A DNA stretch of 64,000 nucleotides from Chitinophagales bacterium (GTDB lineage Bacteria > Bacteroidota > Bacteroidia > Chitinophagales > Saprospiraceae), in the NCBI GenBank assembly GCA_013299105.1, contig JAAFJY010000004.1, positions 260,241 to 324,240 of the forward strand. Reading direction: 5' to 3'. This document shows positions 17,113 through 27,500 of the stretch, piece after piece; position 1 is the first letter of the stretch; each line of letters starts with the position of its first letter. The notes under the pieces were generated by a model. The model was not told where the DNA came from. It did not search any database and saw only the letters and a list, made by a program, of their open reading frames with translations. A program made the translations under genes and the position numbers.

Positions 17113-17904
17113 TCAAATCCCAATCTCTCCCCCATACACCTTCTCCGCTGGCCCACATAGCCAGATGTCCTCGAAGCCTTGCTCTGTAGCCCGGAAACGC
17201 ACGGCCAGATCACCACCTTTTACTTTGATGGGCACCTCAAAGGCCCCTGATGCGCCACTTTTTTGCAAATGAAAAGCAATGGCTGCTGCCGTTACGCCCG
17301 TGCCGCAGGCCAGGGTTTCATCTTCCACGCCGCGTTCGTAGGTGGCTACTTGCAGACCTTCTTGGGTGATTTCAGTGAAATTCACGTTGGTTCCTAAGGC
17401 TTTGAAGCGCTCGTTGTAGCGAATGGCGCGACCTGCTGCAACTACGTCCACTTTTTCAACCGCCTCCACAAAGGCGATGTAGTGGGGTGAGCCTGTGTTG
17501 AGGAAATAAAAACCCTCTCCTTTTTCCACATTCGCCACGTCAATCATCTTGAGTTCCACCCAATCCGGGCGACTTACTTTTGCCTCATGGGGCCCATCAA
17601 CGGCGTTGAAATAGGTGTTTTCTTGCACGATGCCCAAGTGGTGAGCAAAAGCTACAATGCAGCGCCCACCGTTGCCACACATGCTTCCCTCGCGCCCATC
17701 GGCGTTGAAGTAGACCATTTCGAAGTCAAAACCTGGCTTGGTTTGCAACAAAATCAGGCCATCGCCCCCGATGCCAAAGCGACGGTCGCACAATTGGGCG
17801 ATCAAGGCTTCATTGTGCGGATGCAACCATTGCTTTTCGCGTTGGTCAATTAGAATGAAGTCATTGCCTGCACCTTGGTATTTTGAAAAGGGTAGCACTG
17901 CCAT
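17113..17904 (-). CDS. dapF: Diaminopimelate epimerase
   Basis: A 263-residue cytoplasmic enzyme interconverting LL- and meso-diaminopimelate for lysine and peptidoglycan synthesis. The two catalytic cysteines are visible: C76 in NADGREGSMCGNGGRC and C200 in EDETLACGTGVTAAA. The N-terminal KYQGAGNDFILID box and the GTNVNF segment are also typical. Length matches the family. It lies 89 bases downstream of the antitoxin gene but on the same strand upstream of nothing related, and is divergent from the HtrA-like gene at 18068. Other lysine-pathway genes are absent nearby, as is usual for dapF in Bacteroidota. Confidence 0.96.
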   Translation of the reverse strand: MAVLPFSKYQGAGNDFILIDQREKQWLHPHNEALIAQLCDRRFGIGGDGLILLQTKPGFDFEMVYFNADGREGSMCGNGGRCIVAFAHHLGIVQENTYFNAVDGPHEAKVSRPDWVELKMIDVANVEKGEGFYFLNTGSPHYIAFVEAVEKVDVVAAGRAIRYNERFKALGTNVNFTEITQEGLQVATYERGVEDETLACGTGVTAAAIAFHLQKSGASGAFEVPIKVKGGDLAVRFRATEQGFEDIWLCGPAEKVYGGEIGI

Positions 17905-18067
17905 TGTTTAATTTTTTGACTGTAAAAATGCTACTTTATGCTTGTTTATGGAAAAAAATGCCTGGATTAGTGAAAAAATTGAAAGGCTTCACGAACACTT
18001 CTTGCTAAGTTTTGTCACAATTTTGTATTTTGCGAAACTACTAGAACGTTTTCTATCCCTCAACTCA

Positions 18068-19519
18068 ATGTCCATGAAAAAACATTGGCCTATTTTTTTA
18101 AGTTCCTTTTTGAGCGCGATTTTGGCCGTAGCTTTGTATCGTTTCATGCTGGGCCCTCCAGTTTTTTCCGATGCGGGTCAAAGCAACTATGCTTATCCTC
18201 GCCAGGTCATGCGCAAACACCTGCTAGAGAGCGCCCAGCAATCCAGCACTGCCGCGCCTACTGAATTTACCTTTGCTGCCGAACTGAGCACACCAGCGGT
18301 AGTGAACATTCAGTGTTTTGAGGAAGAAAATACCTTGGGTAAAATTCGCGATTTTTTTGGTGAACCAGCGCCAGCTGGAGCCAGTGGCTCTGGTGTAATC
18401 ATTTCAGCTGATGGTCTAATCGTCACCAACCACCACGTGGTTTCTGAAGGCAACAAAATCACCGTTTCGTTGAGCAACCACCGGGAATTAGAGGCTATTC
18501 TAATCGGCAGTGACCCTTCTACTGATATTGCATTGATCAAAGTAAATGCCAGCGACTTGCCTTACCTGAATTTCGGCAATTCGGATTCGGTTAAGGTAGG
18601 GGAGTGGGTCTTGGCCGTGGGCAACCCCTTCGATCTCGAATCTACGGTCACAGCAGGAATCGTAAGCGCCAAAGGTCGAAGTATTGACGTACTTGAGGCC
18701 GCCGACAAAATCGAATCTTTCATCCAAACCGACGCCGCTGTCAACCCAGGCAACAGTGGGGGAGCCCTGGTGAACACCCGTGGTGAACTGGTGGGAATCA
18801 ATACTGCCATCCTCACCGAATCGGGCCAATACGAAGGTTATTCTTTTGCTGTGCCCTCCAATTTGGTGAGCAAAATCATCTACGACCTCGAAAACTTCGG
18901 GATCGTGCAGCGTGGTCTCCTGGGGGTGCGCATCCAAAGCGTTGACCAAGACCTGGCCAGCAAGTTGGGTTTGCCCAATGTGGAAGGTGTACACATCACC
19001 GGGGTCACGCCTGGAAGTGGGGCTTCGGAAGCTGGCTTGAAGCGTGGAGATGTGATTTTGCGCGTCAATGGAGTCAAAACTGTGACCATGCCAGAATTGC
19101 AAGAGCAAATTGGCCGTTATTCGCCGGGCAATGTGCTCAAAATCGAATATTTCCGAAACCACAAACGCCAAAATACCAAGGTCACCCTGAAAAACAACCG
19201 CAATGGCACCCTGGCGGTTAGTGCCAGCGACCGTGCTCTTTTACAAGACCTGGGTTTTGAGGTAAGTGAAATCAGCGACTTGGAGTTGAACCGTTTGAAA
19301 CTCGACAATGGCGTGAGGGTCATCAACGTGGAAGCAGGCAGCAAAGTAGACCGCACCCACCTGAAACCCGATTTTATCATTCAAAAAGTAAACAAACAAA
19401 GGGTTTATTCTGAGCACACACTGATCAAAGTTCTGAAACAAACCAAGGGCGAAGTCAAAATTGAAGGAGTGTATCAGGGGGTACAACAGCCCTATTTGTA
19501 TGTGTTTCAGTTGCCTTGA
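18068..19519 (+). CDS. HtrA/DegP-like periplasmic serine protease
   Basis: A 483-residue Do-family protease/chaperone of the cell envelope. An N-terminal membrane or signal segment (WPIFLSSFLSAILAVALYRFM) is followed by the trypsin-like domain with H123 (TNHHVVSEG), D153 (STDIALIKV) and S230 (NPGNSGGAL). Two PDZ domains follow: LLGVRIQSVDQDLA through PGSGASEAGLKRGDVI, and a second ending near the C-terminus. The frame is open back to 17942, but the ATG at 18068 gives a normal signal-anchor. Three bases after the stop a regulator frame could begin, and the next plausible ATG lies 20 bases on, so the two genes may be co-transcribed. The role is removal of misfolded exported proteins. Confidence 0.94.
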   Translation: MSMKKHWPIFLSSFLSAILAVALYRFMLGPPVFSDAGQSNYAYPRQVMRKHLLESAQQSSTAAPTEFTFAAELSTPAVVNIQCFEEENTLGKIRDFFGEPAPAGASGSGVIISADGLIVTNHHVVSEGNKITVSLSNHRELEAILIGSDPSTDIALIKVNASDLPYLNFGNSDSVKVGEWVLAVGNPFDLESTVTAGIVSAKGRSIDVLEAADKIESFIQTDAAVNPGNSGGALVNTRGELVGINTAILTESGQYEGYSFAVPSNLVSKIIYDLENFGIVQRGLLGVRIQSVDQDLASKLGLPNVEGVHITGVTPGSGASEAGLKRGDVILRVNGVKTVTMPELQEQIGRYSPGNVLKIEYFRNHKRQNTKVTLKNNRNGTLAVSASDRALLQDLGFEVSEISDLELNRLKLDNGVRVINVEAGSKVDRTHLKPDFIIQKVNKQRVYSEHTLIKVLKQTKGEVKIEGVYQGVQQPYLYVFQLP

Positions 19520-19539
19520 CCCACTTATACATACGTCTT

Positions 19540-20643
19540 ATGTTCGCAATCATCGGCCTGAGCATGGCGCTGTTTTTAGCCCTGATCCTCGCTAGTAAAA
19601 AAGAAAAAAGCCTTGCTGACTGGGTGCTGGCTGCTTGGTTGCTGGTCATTGCTCTTCATTTGAGCTTGTACCATCATCACACTACTGGGCTCAAAGTACT
19701 GTACCCACACTTTTTGGGTTGGGCGATTCCATTGCCCTTTTTACATGGGCCTTTTTTGTACCTGTATGCCTCATCATTGACCAAGGCAAGTGCCTTAAAA
19801 GGCCAATACTGGTATGGCCATTTTATACCTGCCTTGTGCTTGTACCTGTACATTTTACCCTTGCTGTTTTCATCTGTTGAGGAAAAACTATTGGTTGACC
19901 TGAGGGGCTTTCCTGAAGATTTTTACTTCGAGTGTTTACACAAGTATTTCATTCTTTTATCGGTTTTCGTCTATGTCTTGCGGTCCGCTCAGCTATTGAG
20001 GCAAGCTTTCAGCACAACAAGCTCACAAAAAACAGCTGATCTTGAGCTCCATTGGCTGCGTTACCTTATCATTTGTATGAGCGGGATTTGGGTGCTCATT
20101 GCAGTGGGGAACAATCAGTGGATTTTTTCGACTGCCTCCTTATTTGTCTTGTTTGTTGGCTATTTTGGCATTAAAAAATTGGGAATTTTTACCGAAAAGA
20201 ATGTGCAACTGGCTTTCCAAAGCCCTTATGTTTCGCCACTGGTGCTGCTTGAACCTGATCCAACCCGAAAGAAATACCAAAAATCGGGGCTCAGCGAGGT
20301 CCAGGCGGTACAAATCCAAAATGACCTTCACCACTTGCTCCACATCGAAAAGCTCTTCAAAAACAGCGGTTTGTCTCTCAGTGATTTGGCCGAACGCATG
20401 GCCATTCATCCCAATTACCTATCCCAGGTCCTAAATGAACGGGAAGGAATGACCTTTCAGGAATACATCAATACGCTCAGGGTCGAGGAATTCAAACGCC
20501 TGGCCAATAAGGCTTACTTGCAGCATTACACCCTTTTGGCACTTGCCTTTGAGTGTGGCTTCAATTCCAAGTCTTCTTTCAATCGTTATGTCAAAAAGGT
20601 AACGGGGCTGTCTCCATCAGATTACCTGAAAACGATTTCTTGA
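19540..20643 (+). CDS. Membrane-anchored AraC-family transcriptional regulator
   Basis: A 367-residue protein with seven or so hydrophobic segments in the first ~220 residues (IIGLSMALFLALILA, WVLAAWLLVIALHLSL and others). A cytoplasmic C-terminal AraC-type double helix-turn-helix follows: LSLSDLAERMAIHPNYLSQVLNE, then LALAFECGFNSKSSFNRYVKKVTGLSPSDY. This fusion is common in Bacteroidota and would couple a membrane signal to transcription. The start ATG at 19540 is used; a TTG at 19516 overlapping the protease stop is the alternative. Targets may include the adjacent protease genes, but no operator is visible. Confidence 0.88.
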   Translation: MFAIIGLSMALFLALILASKKEKSLADWVLAAWLLVIALHLSLYHHHTTGLKVLYPHFLGWAIPLPFLHGPFLYLYASSLTKASALKGQYWYGHFIPALCLYLYILPLLFSSVEEKLLVDLRGFPEDFYFECLHKYFILLSVFVYVLRSAQLLRQAFSTTSSQKTADLELHWLRYLIICMSGIWVLIAVGNNQWIFSTASLFVLFVGYFGIKKLGIFTEKNVQLAFQSPYVSPLVLLEPDPTRKKYQKSGLSEVQAVQIQNDLHHLLHIEKLFKNSGLSLSDLAERMAIHPNYLSQVLNEREGMTFQEYINTLRVEEFKRLANKAYLQHYTLLALAFECGFNSKSSFNRYVKKVTGLSPSDYLKTIS

Positions 20644-20744
20644 TATCGATTTCTTGATTGTTCAAAAGTGTTCCAGCTTGCAAGCAAAAGCGCTGGTGCC
20701 AGCATTTCGACTCATTTTTCGGGCTGATTTACAAATCACCAAAA

Positions 20745-21605
20745 ATGATTACGAACAAAACACTTTGGACTTACATAATGGCTCTTTTTGCAGTTTCTTG
20801 GGGCCTACAAATCATTTGCCTATCCATAAGTAGAGATTTTGACCATCCTACTGCCAGCTTTTGCCTTGCCCTTGTGATGTGTTCTCCCTTGGTTGTAAGC
20901 CTGTTCTTTTTGAAAAGAGCGCATGAATTCAAAGCCTATTTGCAATGGAAACCCAGCAAAGGCATTTTTGCAGCTTGCTGGTGGGCAATTGTGGTGGCGA
21001 TTGTCAGTGCATTATCCGTTTTAGGAATCATGCACTTGATGGGCTGGGGGAGCTCTGGATGGTTCGAATTTAGTATTCAGGGAGTTGCAATCAAAGGCGG
21101 ACCTTTCCTACTGGGCTTGGGCACGCAAAACTGGTTGTTCTTTGTCGCTAACCTCTTCATCACTGGCCTGGTTTATGCAATGCTTACCGGGCTTTTAGCG
21201 ATTGGCGAGGAATTTGCCTGGCGCGGCTTGTTGCAGGGCATCCTGATCGAACGCTTTGGAACGACCAAGGGGATTATTGTACTGGGCTTAATCTGGTCTT
21301 ATTGGCATTTCCCGATCCAAATAGCAGGGTATAATTTTCCCGAAAATCCCATTCTTGGGAGCCTGATCCTATCTCCTATCCTAATGATTGGGCTGTCTTT
21401 GTTTTACGCATGGCTGACTTTTAGAAGCAAAAGTTTTTGGCCCGCAGCCTTGGCACATGGGGCTTACAACACCATTGAAGAAGGCATTATCCAAAACCTA
21501 CAATTGTCTGAGCCGATGATTTATCTACACCTGGTAAAAATCGTCGTTACTTTGTTGTTCGGTTTGGCTTTTTGGTATTTTTTGCGGAAAAAGTGGTCTT
21601 CGTGA
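20745..21605 (+). CDS. CPBP-family intramembrane glutamic endopeptidase
   Basis: A 286-residue polytopic membrane protein with the three CPBP (CAAX-protease and bacteriocin-processing) motifs: EEFAWRGLLQG with its catalytic Glu pair, WSYWHFP, and the C-terminal HGAYNTIEEG. Eight or so transmembrane segments surround them. Members cleave membrane-embedded or prenylated/propeptide substrates; the substrate here is unknown. The ATG at 20745 (MITNKTLWTYIM) is preferred over the frame opening at 20658. It follows the AraC-type regulator by about 100 bases on the same strand. Confidence 0.9.
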   Translation: MITNKTLWTYIMALFAVSWGLQIICLSISRDFDHPTASFCLALVMCSPLVVSLFFLKRAHEFKAYLQWKPSKGIFAACWWAIVVAIVSALSVLGIMHLMGWGSSGWFEFSIQGVAIKGGPFLLGLGTQNWLFFVANLFITGLVYAMLTGLLAIGEEFAWRGLLQGILIERFGTTKGIIVLGLIWSYWHFPIQIAGYNFPENPILGSLILSPILMIGLSLFYAWLTFRSKSFWPAALAHGAYNTIEEGIIQNLQLSEPMIYLHLVKIVVTLLFGLAFWYFLRKKWSS

Positions 21606-22070
21606 TCGGGAATTCCCGGTTTAGTCATAAACCTATGATTTTGAGCTGGTTAAAGCTGTATTTGCCTGAAATACGTTGACAAAAACTATTGCATTGGGAA
21701 AGAAATAAGCACCCATTTATAATTTATGATTCAACGCATCCCAAATGGCCAGCTTTGCTAGAAGCACAAGATTTGTTAGCATCGGTCATCTCGTCCCAAT
21801 TTTCAAACTTCTTGGTTCGCAAGAAGCCTAAGATTTTTGATGTCTTAGGCTTCTCGCGAAGCCAGGACCTGCCCTTGAGACCCATGTTCTACAAAGCTTT
21901 TGGCTTCTTGCGAAGCACACTCGCTTATGGGATTCCAAGGGTAAAATGGATTTTCGTTACACATTTGGACAATTGGGATGGCTTTATGCTTAAATCAAAA
22001 TTAAGTTTTATTCACCAAGTATATAAACATTTATTTCGTTCCCAGCTCACGAGTATATCGTAAGTCAGCA
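21606..22070. repeat. Gene-free stretch with two repeat structures
   Basis: Bases 21608-21665 (GGGAATTCCCGGTTTAG, then CATAAACC and GGTTAAAGCTG) match 35485-35535 in order and spacing. Bases 21816-21860 form an 18-base imperfect palindrome: TTCGCAAGAAGCCTAAGA against TCTTAGGCTTCTCGCGAA. A third half copy follows at 21903-21916 (GCTTCTTGCGAAGC). An open frame of 124 codons crosses this stretch, but it resembles no protein and is made largely of the palindromes. Confidence 0.55.
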
Positions 22071-22574
22071 CTACTTCCCGTACTCCTCAAACCCCTTTTC
22101 TTCCAATTTCTTGGCCTTTTCCAGCACCTCTTCCGCCATTTTTTGCTTGTAAGCCAGCATTTTTTCCAAAATCACGGCATCGTGGCTACCCAAGATCTGG
22201 GCTGCAAGTAAACCCGCATTTTTCGCGGCGTTGAGGGCCACCGTGGCGACGGGCACCCCATTTGGCATTTGCAGGATTGAGAGAATCGAATCCCAGCCGT
22301 CGATGGAATTGGAAGACTTGACGGGCACCCCAATCACGGGCAATGGCGTGACGGAAGCAACCATGCCCGGCAAGTGAGCAGCCCCCCCCGCACCTGCGAT
22401 GATGACTTTGAGGCCGCGCTGGTGAGCTGATTTGGCGTACTCGATCATGCGCTCAGGGGTACGGTGGGCCGAAACTACGCTGATCTCGAAGGGGATGTCA
22501 AAAGATTGAAGTACTTCTGCGGCTTGCCGCATGACGGGGAGGTCCGAATCTGAGCCCATGATGATGCCAATCAT
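22071..22574 (-). CDS. purE: N5-carboxyaminoimidazole ribonucleotide mutase
   Basis: A 167-residue class I PurE that moves the carboxyl group of N5-CAIR to give CAIR in purine synthesis. Signatures visible are [32 protein letters not shown] with its catalytic His, and [14 protein letters not shown]. The family normally starts at this [11 protein letters not shown], so the ATG at 22574 is used although the frame stays open to 22784. A TTGAGGAGTTGAGGAGTTGA repeat precedes the start. purK is not adjacent. Confidence 0.96.
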   Translation of the reverse strand: MIGIIMGSDSDLPVMRQAAEVLQSFDIPFEISVVSAHRTPERMIEYAKSAHQRGLKVIIAGAGGAAHLPGMVASVTPLPVIGVPVKSSNSIDGWDSILSILQMPNGVPVATVALNAAKNAGLLAAQILGSHDAVILEKMLAYKQKMAEEVLEKAKKLEEKGFEEYGK

Positions 22575-22798
22575 TTTTTTTAGTTGAGGAGTTGAGGAGT
22601 TGAAAAGACGTAGGGTCTTGGGGCTAGCTTTTGGGGTAATGCAGTAGTTTTTTGATAAAAAAATTACAATTGTTAAATTGCTTTTTTGTATCCAAAAACC
22701 CCTTATTTTTGCGCCGAATTTGGGGTAAAAGTAGTGACTTAGCCCCAGTTCAACGTCAAAATTACCCGAAGATTTACCTTTCACTTAAAAAATAAAGC

Positions 22799-24004
22799 TT
22801 GAGCACGATCGCACCTGCTGTCCCAAGTCCAAGTACCCCTAAAAAGCGCATCATTTTTCTCGATGTTCTTAGAGCCTATGCCATCATGATGATGCTGCAA
22901 GGTCACTTTGTGGACACCATGCTGGGCACCCAATACAAAAACCCAGACAATCCGATTTACGCCACCTGGTTTTTCTTTCGCGGCATGACTGCGCCGATCT
23001 TTTTCTTCGTCAGCGGTGCCATTTTTGTGTTTTTGATGCTCAAAGACAGTCGGCCCTGGCAGCAAAATGTGCGGGTGCAGAAGGGCCTGCGGCGGGTAGG
23101 ACTGCTGTTGTTTTTGGGCTACGCTTTGAAATGGAACATTGCCTCGGTATTGATCCTCAATTTTTTTCCTTCCATGTTTGTGGTAGATGTGTTTCACATC
23201 ATCGGGTTGGCCATTTTGATGGTCATATTGGTGTTTATTTTGCACAAAACCACTGGCTGGAGCCTTCCTTTGATGTACTTGGTCCTAGCTTTGAGTGTAT
23301 TCACCATTGCTCCTGATGTCAAAGAGGCAGATTGGAGTTTTCTTCCAGGCTTCCTTCAAAATTACCTGACTTACGACAATGGATCTACTTTTATCATTTT
23401 CCCTTGGATAGGTTTTTCTCTTTTTGGCGCAGTCTTGGGTTGGCACATGCATCACAGGCCTGACTTTTACCACAGTGTTTGGGCACCGATTGTATTGCTC
23501 GTGGCGGGATTATGGTTGCATTTTTGTACTTCCTTGGCCTTGTCGAACTTGTATAATCTCACCCATATCGAGCAGCTCAAGCAATTGATGTGGAACAATA
23601 CACCCTTCTGGCGTTTGGGGCATGTACTAGTGGTTTTTGCCATTTTCATTTGGCTGACCCGTGTTTTTAATAAAATCCCGGCCTTAATCATGAAAGTGGG
23701 CTCCGAAACCTTGGTCATTTACAGTGTACACTATGTACTATTGTATGGCACCTGGTTTGGAGTGGGCATCGCCAATTTGGGCCGCGATACCTGGAGCCCC
23801 TGGATGACAGCGCTGGGAGCAATCTGTTTTGTAGCGTCTTTTGTATACCTCATTTACCGCATCGAAGACATACGTCGTTTGCTTTACGAAGTGATTCCTT
23901 TTCACACCAAAGCCATCATTCGCTTGCTGAGGAGGAAGTTTCGCCGATTTTGTCAGGACAATCGGCACCTCCTCGAAACGGTGATCGCCAGTAAGCTTCT
24001 GTAG
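22799..24004 (+). CDS. Membrane protein of the heparan-alpha-glucosaminide N-acetyltransferase-like (DUF1624) family
   Basis: A 401-residue protein with about ten transmembrane segments. The N-terminal RIIFLDVLRAYAIMMMLQGHF carries the conserved Arg-Asp and the active-site-like His typical of this acyltransferase-3-related family. Eukaryotic members move acetyl groups across the lysosomal membrane onto glucosamine; bacterial substrates are unknown. The start must be the TTG at 22799: an in-frame TAA stands at 22793-22795 and the next Met falls inside the first conserved helix. The C-terminal ~40 residues are basic and probably cytoplasmic. Upstream bases include the divergent purE promoter. 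Confidence 0.82.
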   Translation: MSTIAPAVPSPSTPKKRIIFLDVLRAYAIMMMLQGHFVDTMLGTQYKNPDNPIYATWFFFRGMTAPIFFFVSGAIFVFLMLKDSRPWQQNVRVQKGLRRVGLLLFLGYALKWNIASVLILNFFPSMFVVDVFHIIGLAILMVILVFILHKTTGWSLPLMYLVLALSVFTIAPDVKEADWSFLPGFLQNYLTYDNGSTFIIFPWIGFSLFGAVLGWHMHHRPDFYHSVWAPIVLLVAGLWLHFCTSLALSNLYNLTHIEQLKQLMWNNTPFWRLGHVLVVFAIFIWLTRVFNKIPALIMKVGSETLVIYSVHYVLLYGTWFGVGIANLGRDTWSPWMTALGAICFVASFVYLIYRIEDIRRLLYEVIPFHTKAIIRLLRRKFRRFCQDNRHLLETVIASKLL

Positions 24005-24035
24005 TCTTTCCAGTAAAACCAAACAGAGAGAACTA

Positions 24036-24076
24036 AGGAGCACTCGTTGAGTCGCACGAATGCTCCCTGTTTTGAA
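24036..24076 (+). terminator. Hairpin after the acyltransferase gene
   Basis: The stem GGAGCACTCGT/ACGAATGCTCC has a short loop and is followed by CTGTTTTG. The T-run is weak, so termination is possible rather than certain. The rest of the gap to 24555 holds an inverted-repeat element (24265-24399) and the susC-type promoter region. Confidence 0.5.
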
Positions 24077-24264
24077 TCAAATTCCTATTTTACTCCTCAT
24101 TTAGAGTTACATTCAAACCTATTTTCCCGCATTTAATGGGCAAAAAGTGGCCAATCGTCGTCATTCCTGCGTTGGTTCCATTTCAATATTTACCTTTCGG
24201 CCTCCAAAACCTCAGGATTGTTTCTGACTCTCCTCCCTGCGCTTGTTATCGGAAATCCACCTTA

Positions 24265-24399
24265 GTATTTGAGCTAAAATAAAATGGACGTATTTGCTTT
24301 TAGGATTAGCAAAAAAAGAATACAACTTCCTTTATAGTCAGTTGCTTATCTTTCTTTGCTATCCCCAAGTCAGTCCACCTTATTTTTTAGGCTCCCTTA
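24265..24399. repeat. ~135-bp imperfect inverted-repeat element, copy B
   Basis: This is the reverse complement of the elements at 6068-6200 and 58373-58507. It begins GTATTTGAGCTAAAATAAAA and ends CCTTATTTTTTAGGCTCCCT. The inner TTAGCAAAAAAAGAA arm and central CAGTTGCTT are also shared. This copy is the most diverged of the three in its second half. Confidence 0.72.
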
Positions 24400-24555
24400 T
24401 GCAACCAAGAATGCTTAGTTGTGTACCCTAACCATCTATTTGTTAAATCAATGCTCAAGGATTTTTAAATTGAAGACTACTGGTTATTGGGGCCAATCAG
24501 AAAATTTAAAACAGGGACTTGAGCATAACTTATTTTCCACTCACAATTGAATAGT

Positions 24556-27500
24556 ATGAAAAACTTTCGACTACTCTACGCAGTGTTTTTGTTGCTTTTG
24601 AGCTATGGCTTGCGGGCGCAAATCACCGTAAGGGGAACAGTAAAGTCCTCTGCCGACGGTGAAGCGCTGATCGGAGCAACGATCTTGGTCAAAGGGACTG
24701 CCACAGGGACTTCTACCGATACTGACGGTAGTTTCTCTATCAGCGTTCCCGACAACAAAGCCGTTTTGCAAGTCAGCTACACAGGCTTCAACTCTTTGGA
24801 TGTACCCATTGGTAGCCAAACCAGTTTGGACATCAAACTCGAAGCTGCCGCAGCCTTGCTTGATGAATTTGTAACAGTAGCTTACGGTACCGTCAAAAAA
24901 GAAGCCCTGACGGGCTCTGTTGGTACCATCAAAGCCGAACAAATTGGCAAGCGCCCGATCAACAACATCACTGCTGCGATTGAAGGCGCAATACCAGGAG
25001 TAATCACCCAAACTGCGAATGGCCAGCCAGGTTCTGGTTTGTCGATCCGCATCCGTGGTTTTGGTTCGATCAACGCTACTTCTGAGCCGCTGTTTGTGGT
25101 GGACGGTGTACCTTACATTGGTGGCACTTCTAACATCAACCCGGATGACGTGGAGTCGATTTCGATCCTCAAAGATGCATCCGCAACCGCTTTGTATGGC
25201 TCTCGTGCCGCCAACGGGGTGGTGATCATCACCACCAAAAAGGGCAAAATGGGATCCAGCAAGCACAACGTATCGGTAAAAGTAACCCAGGGCGTAGCCT
25301 CTCGTGGTTTGCCCGAATACGAGCGTGTGGATGCTTTCCAGTACTACCCGTTGATGTGGGAACAGTACCGCAACTCGCTGGTTTATCCGATTTCTGGCCC
25401 AGCGATTTCCCGCGACTCGGCTAGCCGGGTGGCTTCGGGTTTGACTTCCCGTACCAGCATCGGTACTTTGCTGGCTTACAACCCTTTCAACGTACCTGCT
25501 CGTGATTTGGTCAGCCCTAGTGGACAGTTGAATTCCAACGCGCAGTTGATCTATGCGGATGACCTAGACTGGACCAAAGACCTCCTGCGCGCAGGCGACC
25601 GCAAGGATTACAATGTGAACTTCAACGGAGGCGGCGACAAGTTTGATTACTTCTTATCGGTAGGTTATCTGGAGGAAGATGGTTACACGCTAAACACCGA
25701 CTTCCAGCGTTACTCGGCCCGTTTGAACGTGAACATCCAACCCTACAAGTGGCTGAAAAACGGTTTGAACATTGCTGGTAATCACTCTGTTTCGAATACC
25801 GCTCGCGACGGTGGTAGCACCAACTTTGTGAACCCCTTCTTTTTCTCGCGCAACATTGGCCCAATTTACCCAGTTTTTGCCCACAACATGACTACGGGCG
25901 AATACTTACTCGATGCCAATGGCCAACGCTTTTGGGATTTGGGTAACCTGGGTAGCTCTGGGTTGGGCATTCCTAACCGCCCCAGTGGTGGTTTTGCAGG
26001 CCGCCATGCTTTAGCTGAAACTACCCTCAACTCGCAGTTGTTTACCCGTACTGTGGCCAGTTTGCGCAACAGCACAGACCTGTTTTTCTTGAAAAACTTC
26101 AAGTTTACGAACAACGTTTCGGTGGACTTCCAGTACCAAAACGACAACAGCTTTGACAACCCAGTAGTGGGCGACGGTGCTCCTGCAGGCCGCTCTAGCC
26201 GCGACGCAGGTAGCAACATCGCTCTGATTTTGAGTCAATTGCTTTCTTACAACAAGAACTTCGGCCAACACGGAATAGATCTTTTGGTAGGCCACGAAAG
26301 CTACAACCAGCGCCAAACAGCGGTGGGTGGCTTCAAGCAAGGCCAATCGCTATCTGGCAACACGGAATTGGGCAACTTTACGACCATCAACTCCTCGACT
26401 TCTTCGCTGGACCTTTACACCATCGAAAGTTACCTTTCTCGCGCCAACTACAACTACAAGGGCAAGTACCTGTTGAGTGGTAGCTTCCGTCGCGATGGTA
26501 ATTCTCGTTTTGCACCGGAATCCCGCTGGGGAACGTTCTGGTCAGTAGGTACTGGCTGGAACATCGACAAGGAGCCTTTCCTTAGCGATGTAAAATGGTT
26601 GGACCAGTTGAAGCTTAGAAGCTCTTACGGCGTAGTGGGCGTAGCCGATGGGATCGGTTTCTATGCATACCAAGGCCTGTACAATTTTAACAACAACGCC
26701 AATGAGCCTGGCATTGTACAAAGCCAAACGGCTTTCCTGAATCGCGATTTGACTTGGGAAAACAACGAGCAATTCGACGTAGGGGTCGACTTTACCCTCT
26801 TCAAAGGCCGCATCAGCGGTTCGGTGGAATACTATAGCCGCGTTTCTCGCGACCTGTTGTTCGCCGTGCCGCAGCCCTTGTCTAGTGGTGCATTGTCGGT
26901 AAACCAGAACACTGCTACCATGACCAATGATGGTATCGAAGCCAATCTGGACGTGGAGTTCATTCGTACCCGCGACTTCAGTTTCAGCACCAACTTCAAC
27001 ATTTCTACCGTCCAGAACGTGATCACTAAAATGCCAGAAACCGTTCCTGAATTCATTACGGGCACCAAGAAATACTCTGTTGGTTTCTCAATCTTCGATT
27101 ACTGGCTGCGCAGTTATTACGGTGTAGACCCATCGGATGGCGCTGCGCTGTACAAAGCGGACAACAAGCGTGCTACCAGCGGCTTACGGTTCATTACCAA
27201 TGCCAGTGGTGGCATCGACACCGTGACTACTTTGGTTGCCAATGGCAAATTTGAGTACAATGGTTCGGTTATTCCGAAGTTTTATGGCAGCATTCAGCCT
27301 AGCATTACGTTCAAAGGTGTAACCCTGACCACTTTGCTGACTTTCCAGGTAGGTGGTTTGACTTACGACGGTTTGTACCAGAGTTTGATGAGCGTAGGTG
27401 GCTACGGTGGCGCTTGGCACAAGGACATTACTGGCCGCTGGCAAAACGAAGGCGACATCAGCAACATCCCACGCTTGGATGCTGGCCGCAGTACCGACTT

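Noticed and set aside
21689..22063. 124-codon open frame in the gap before purE
   Set aside because: It consists largely of the TTCGC/GAAGC palindromes, has no recognisable domain and lies among repeats.
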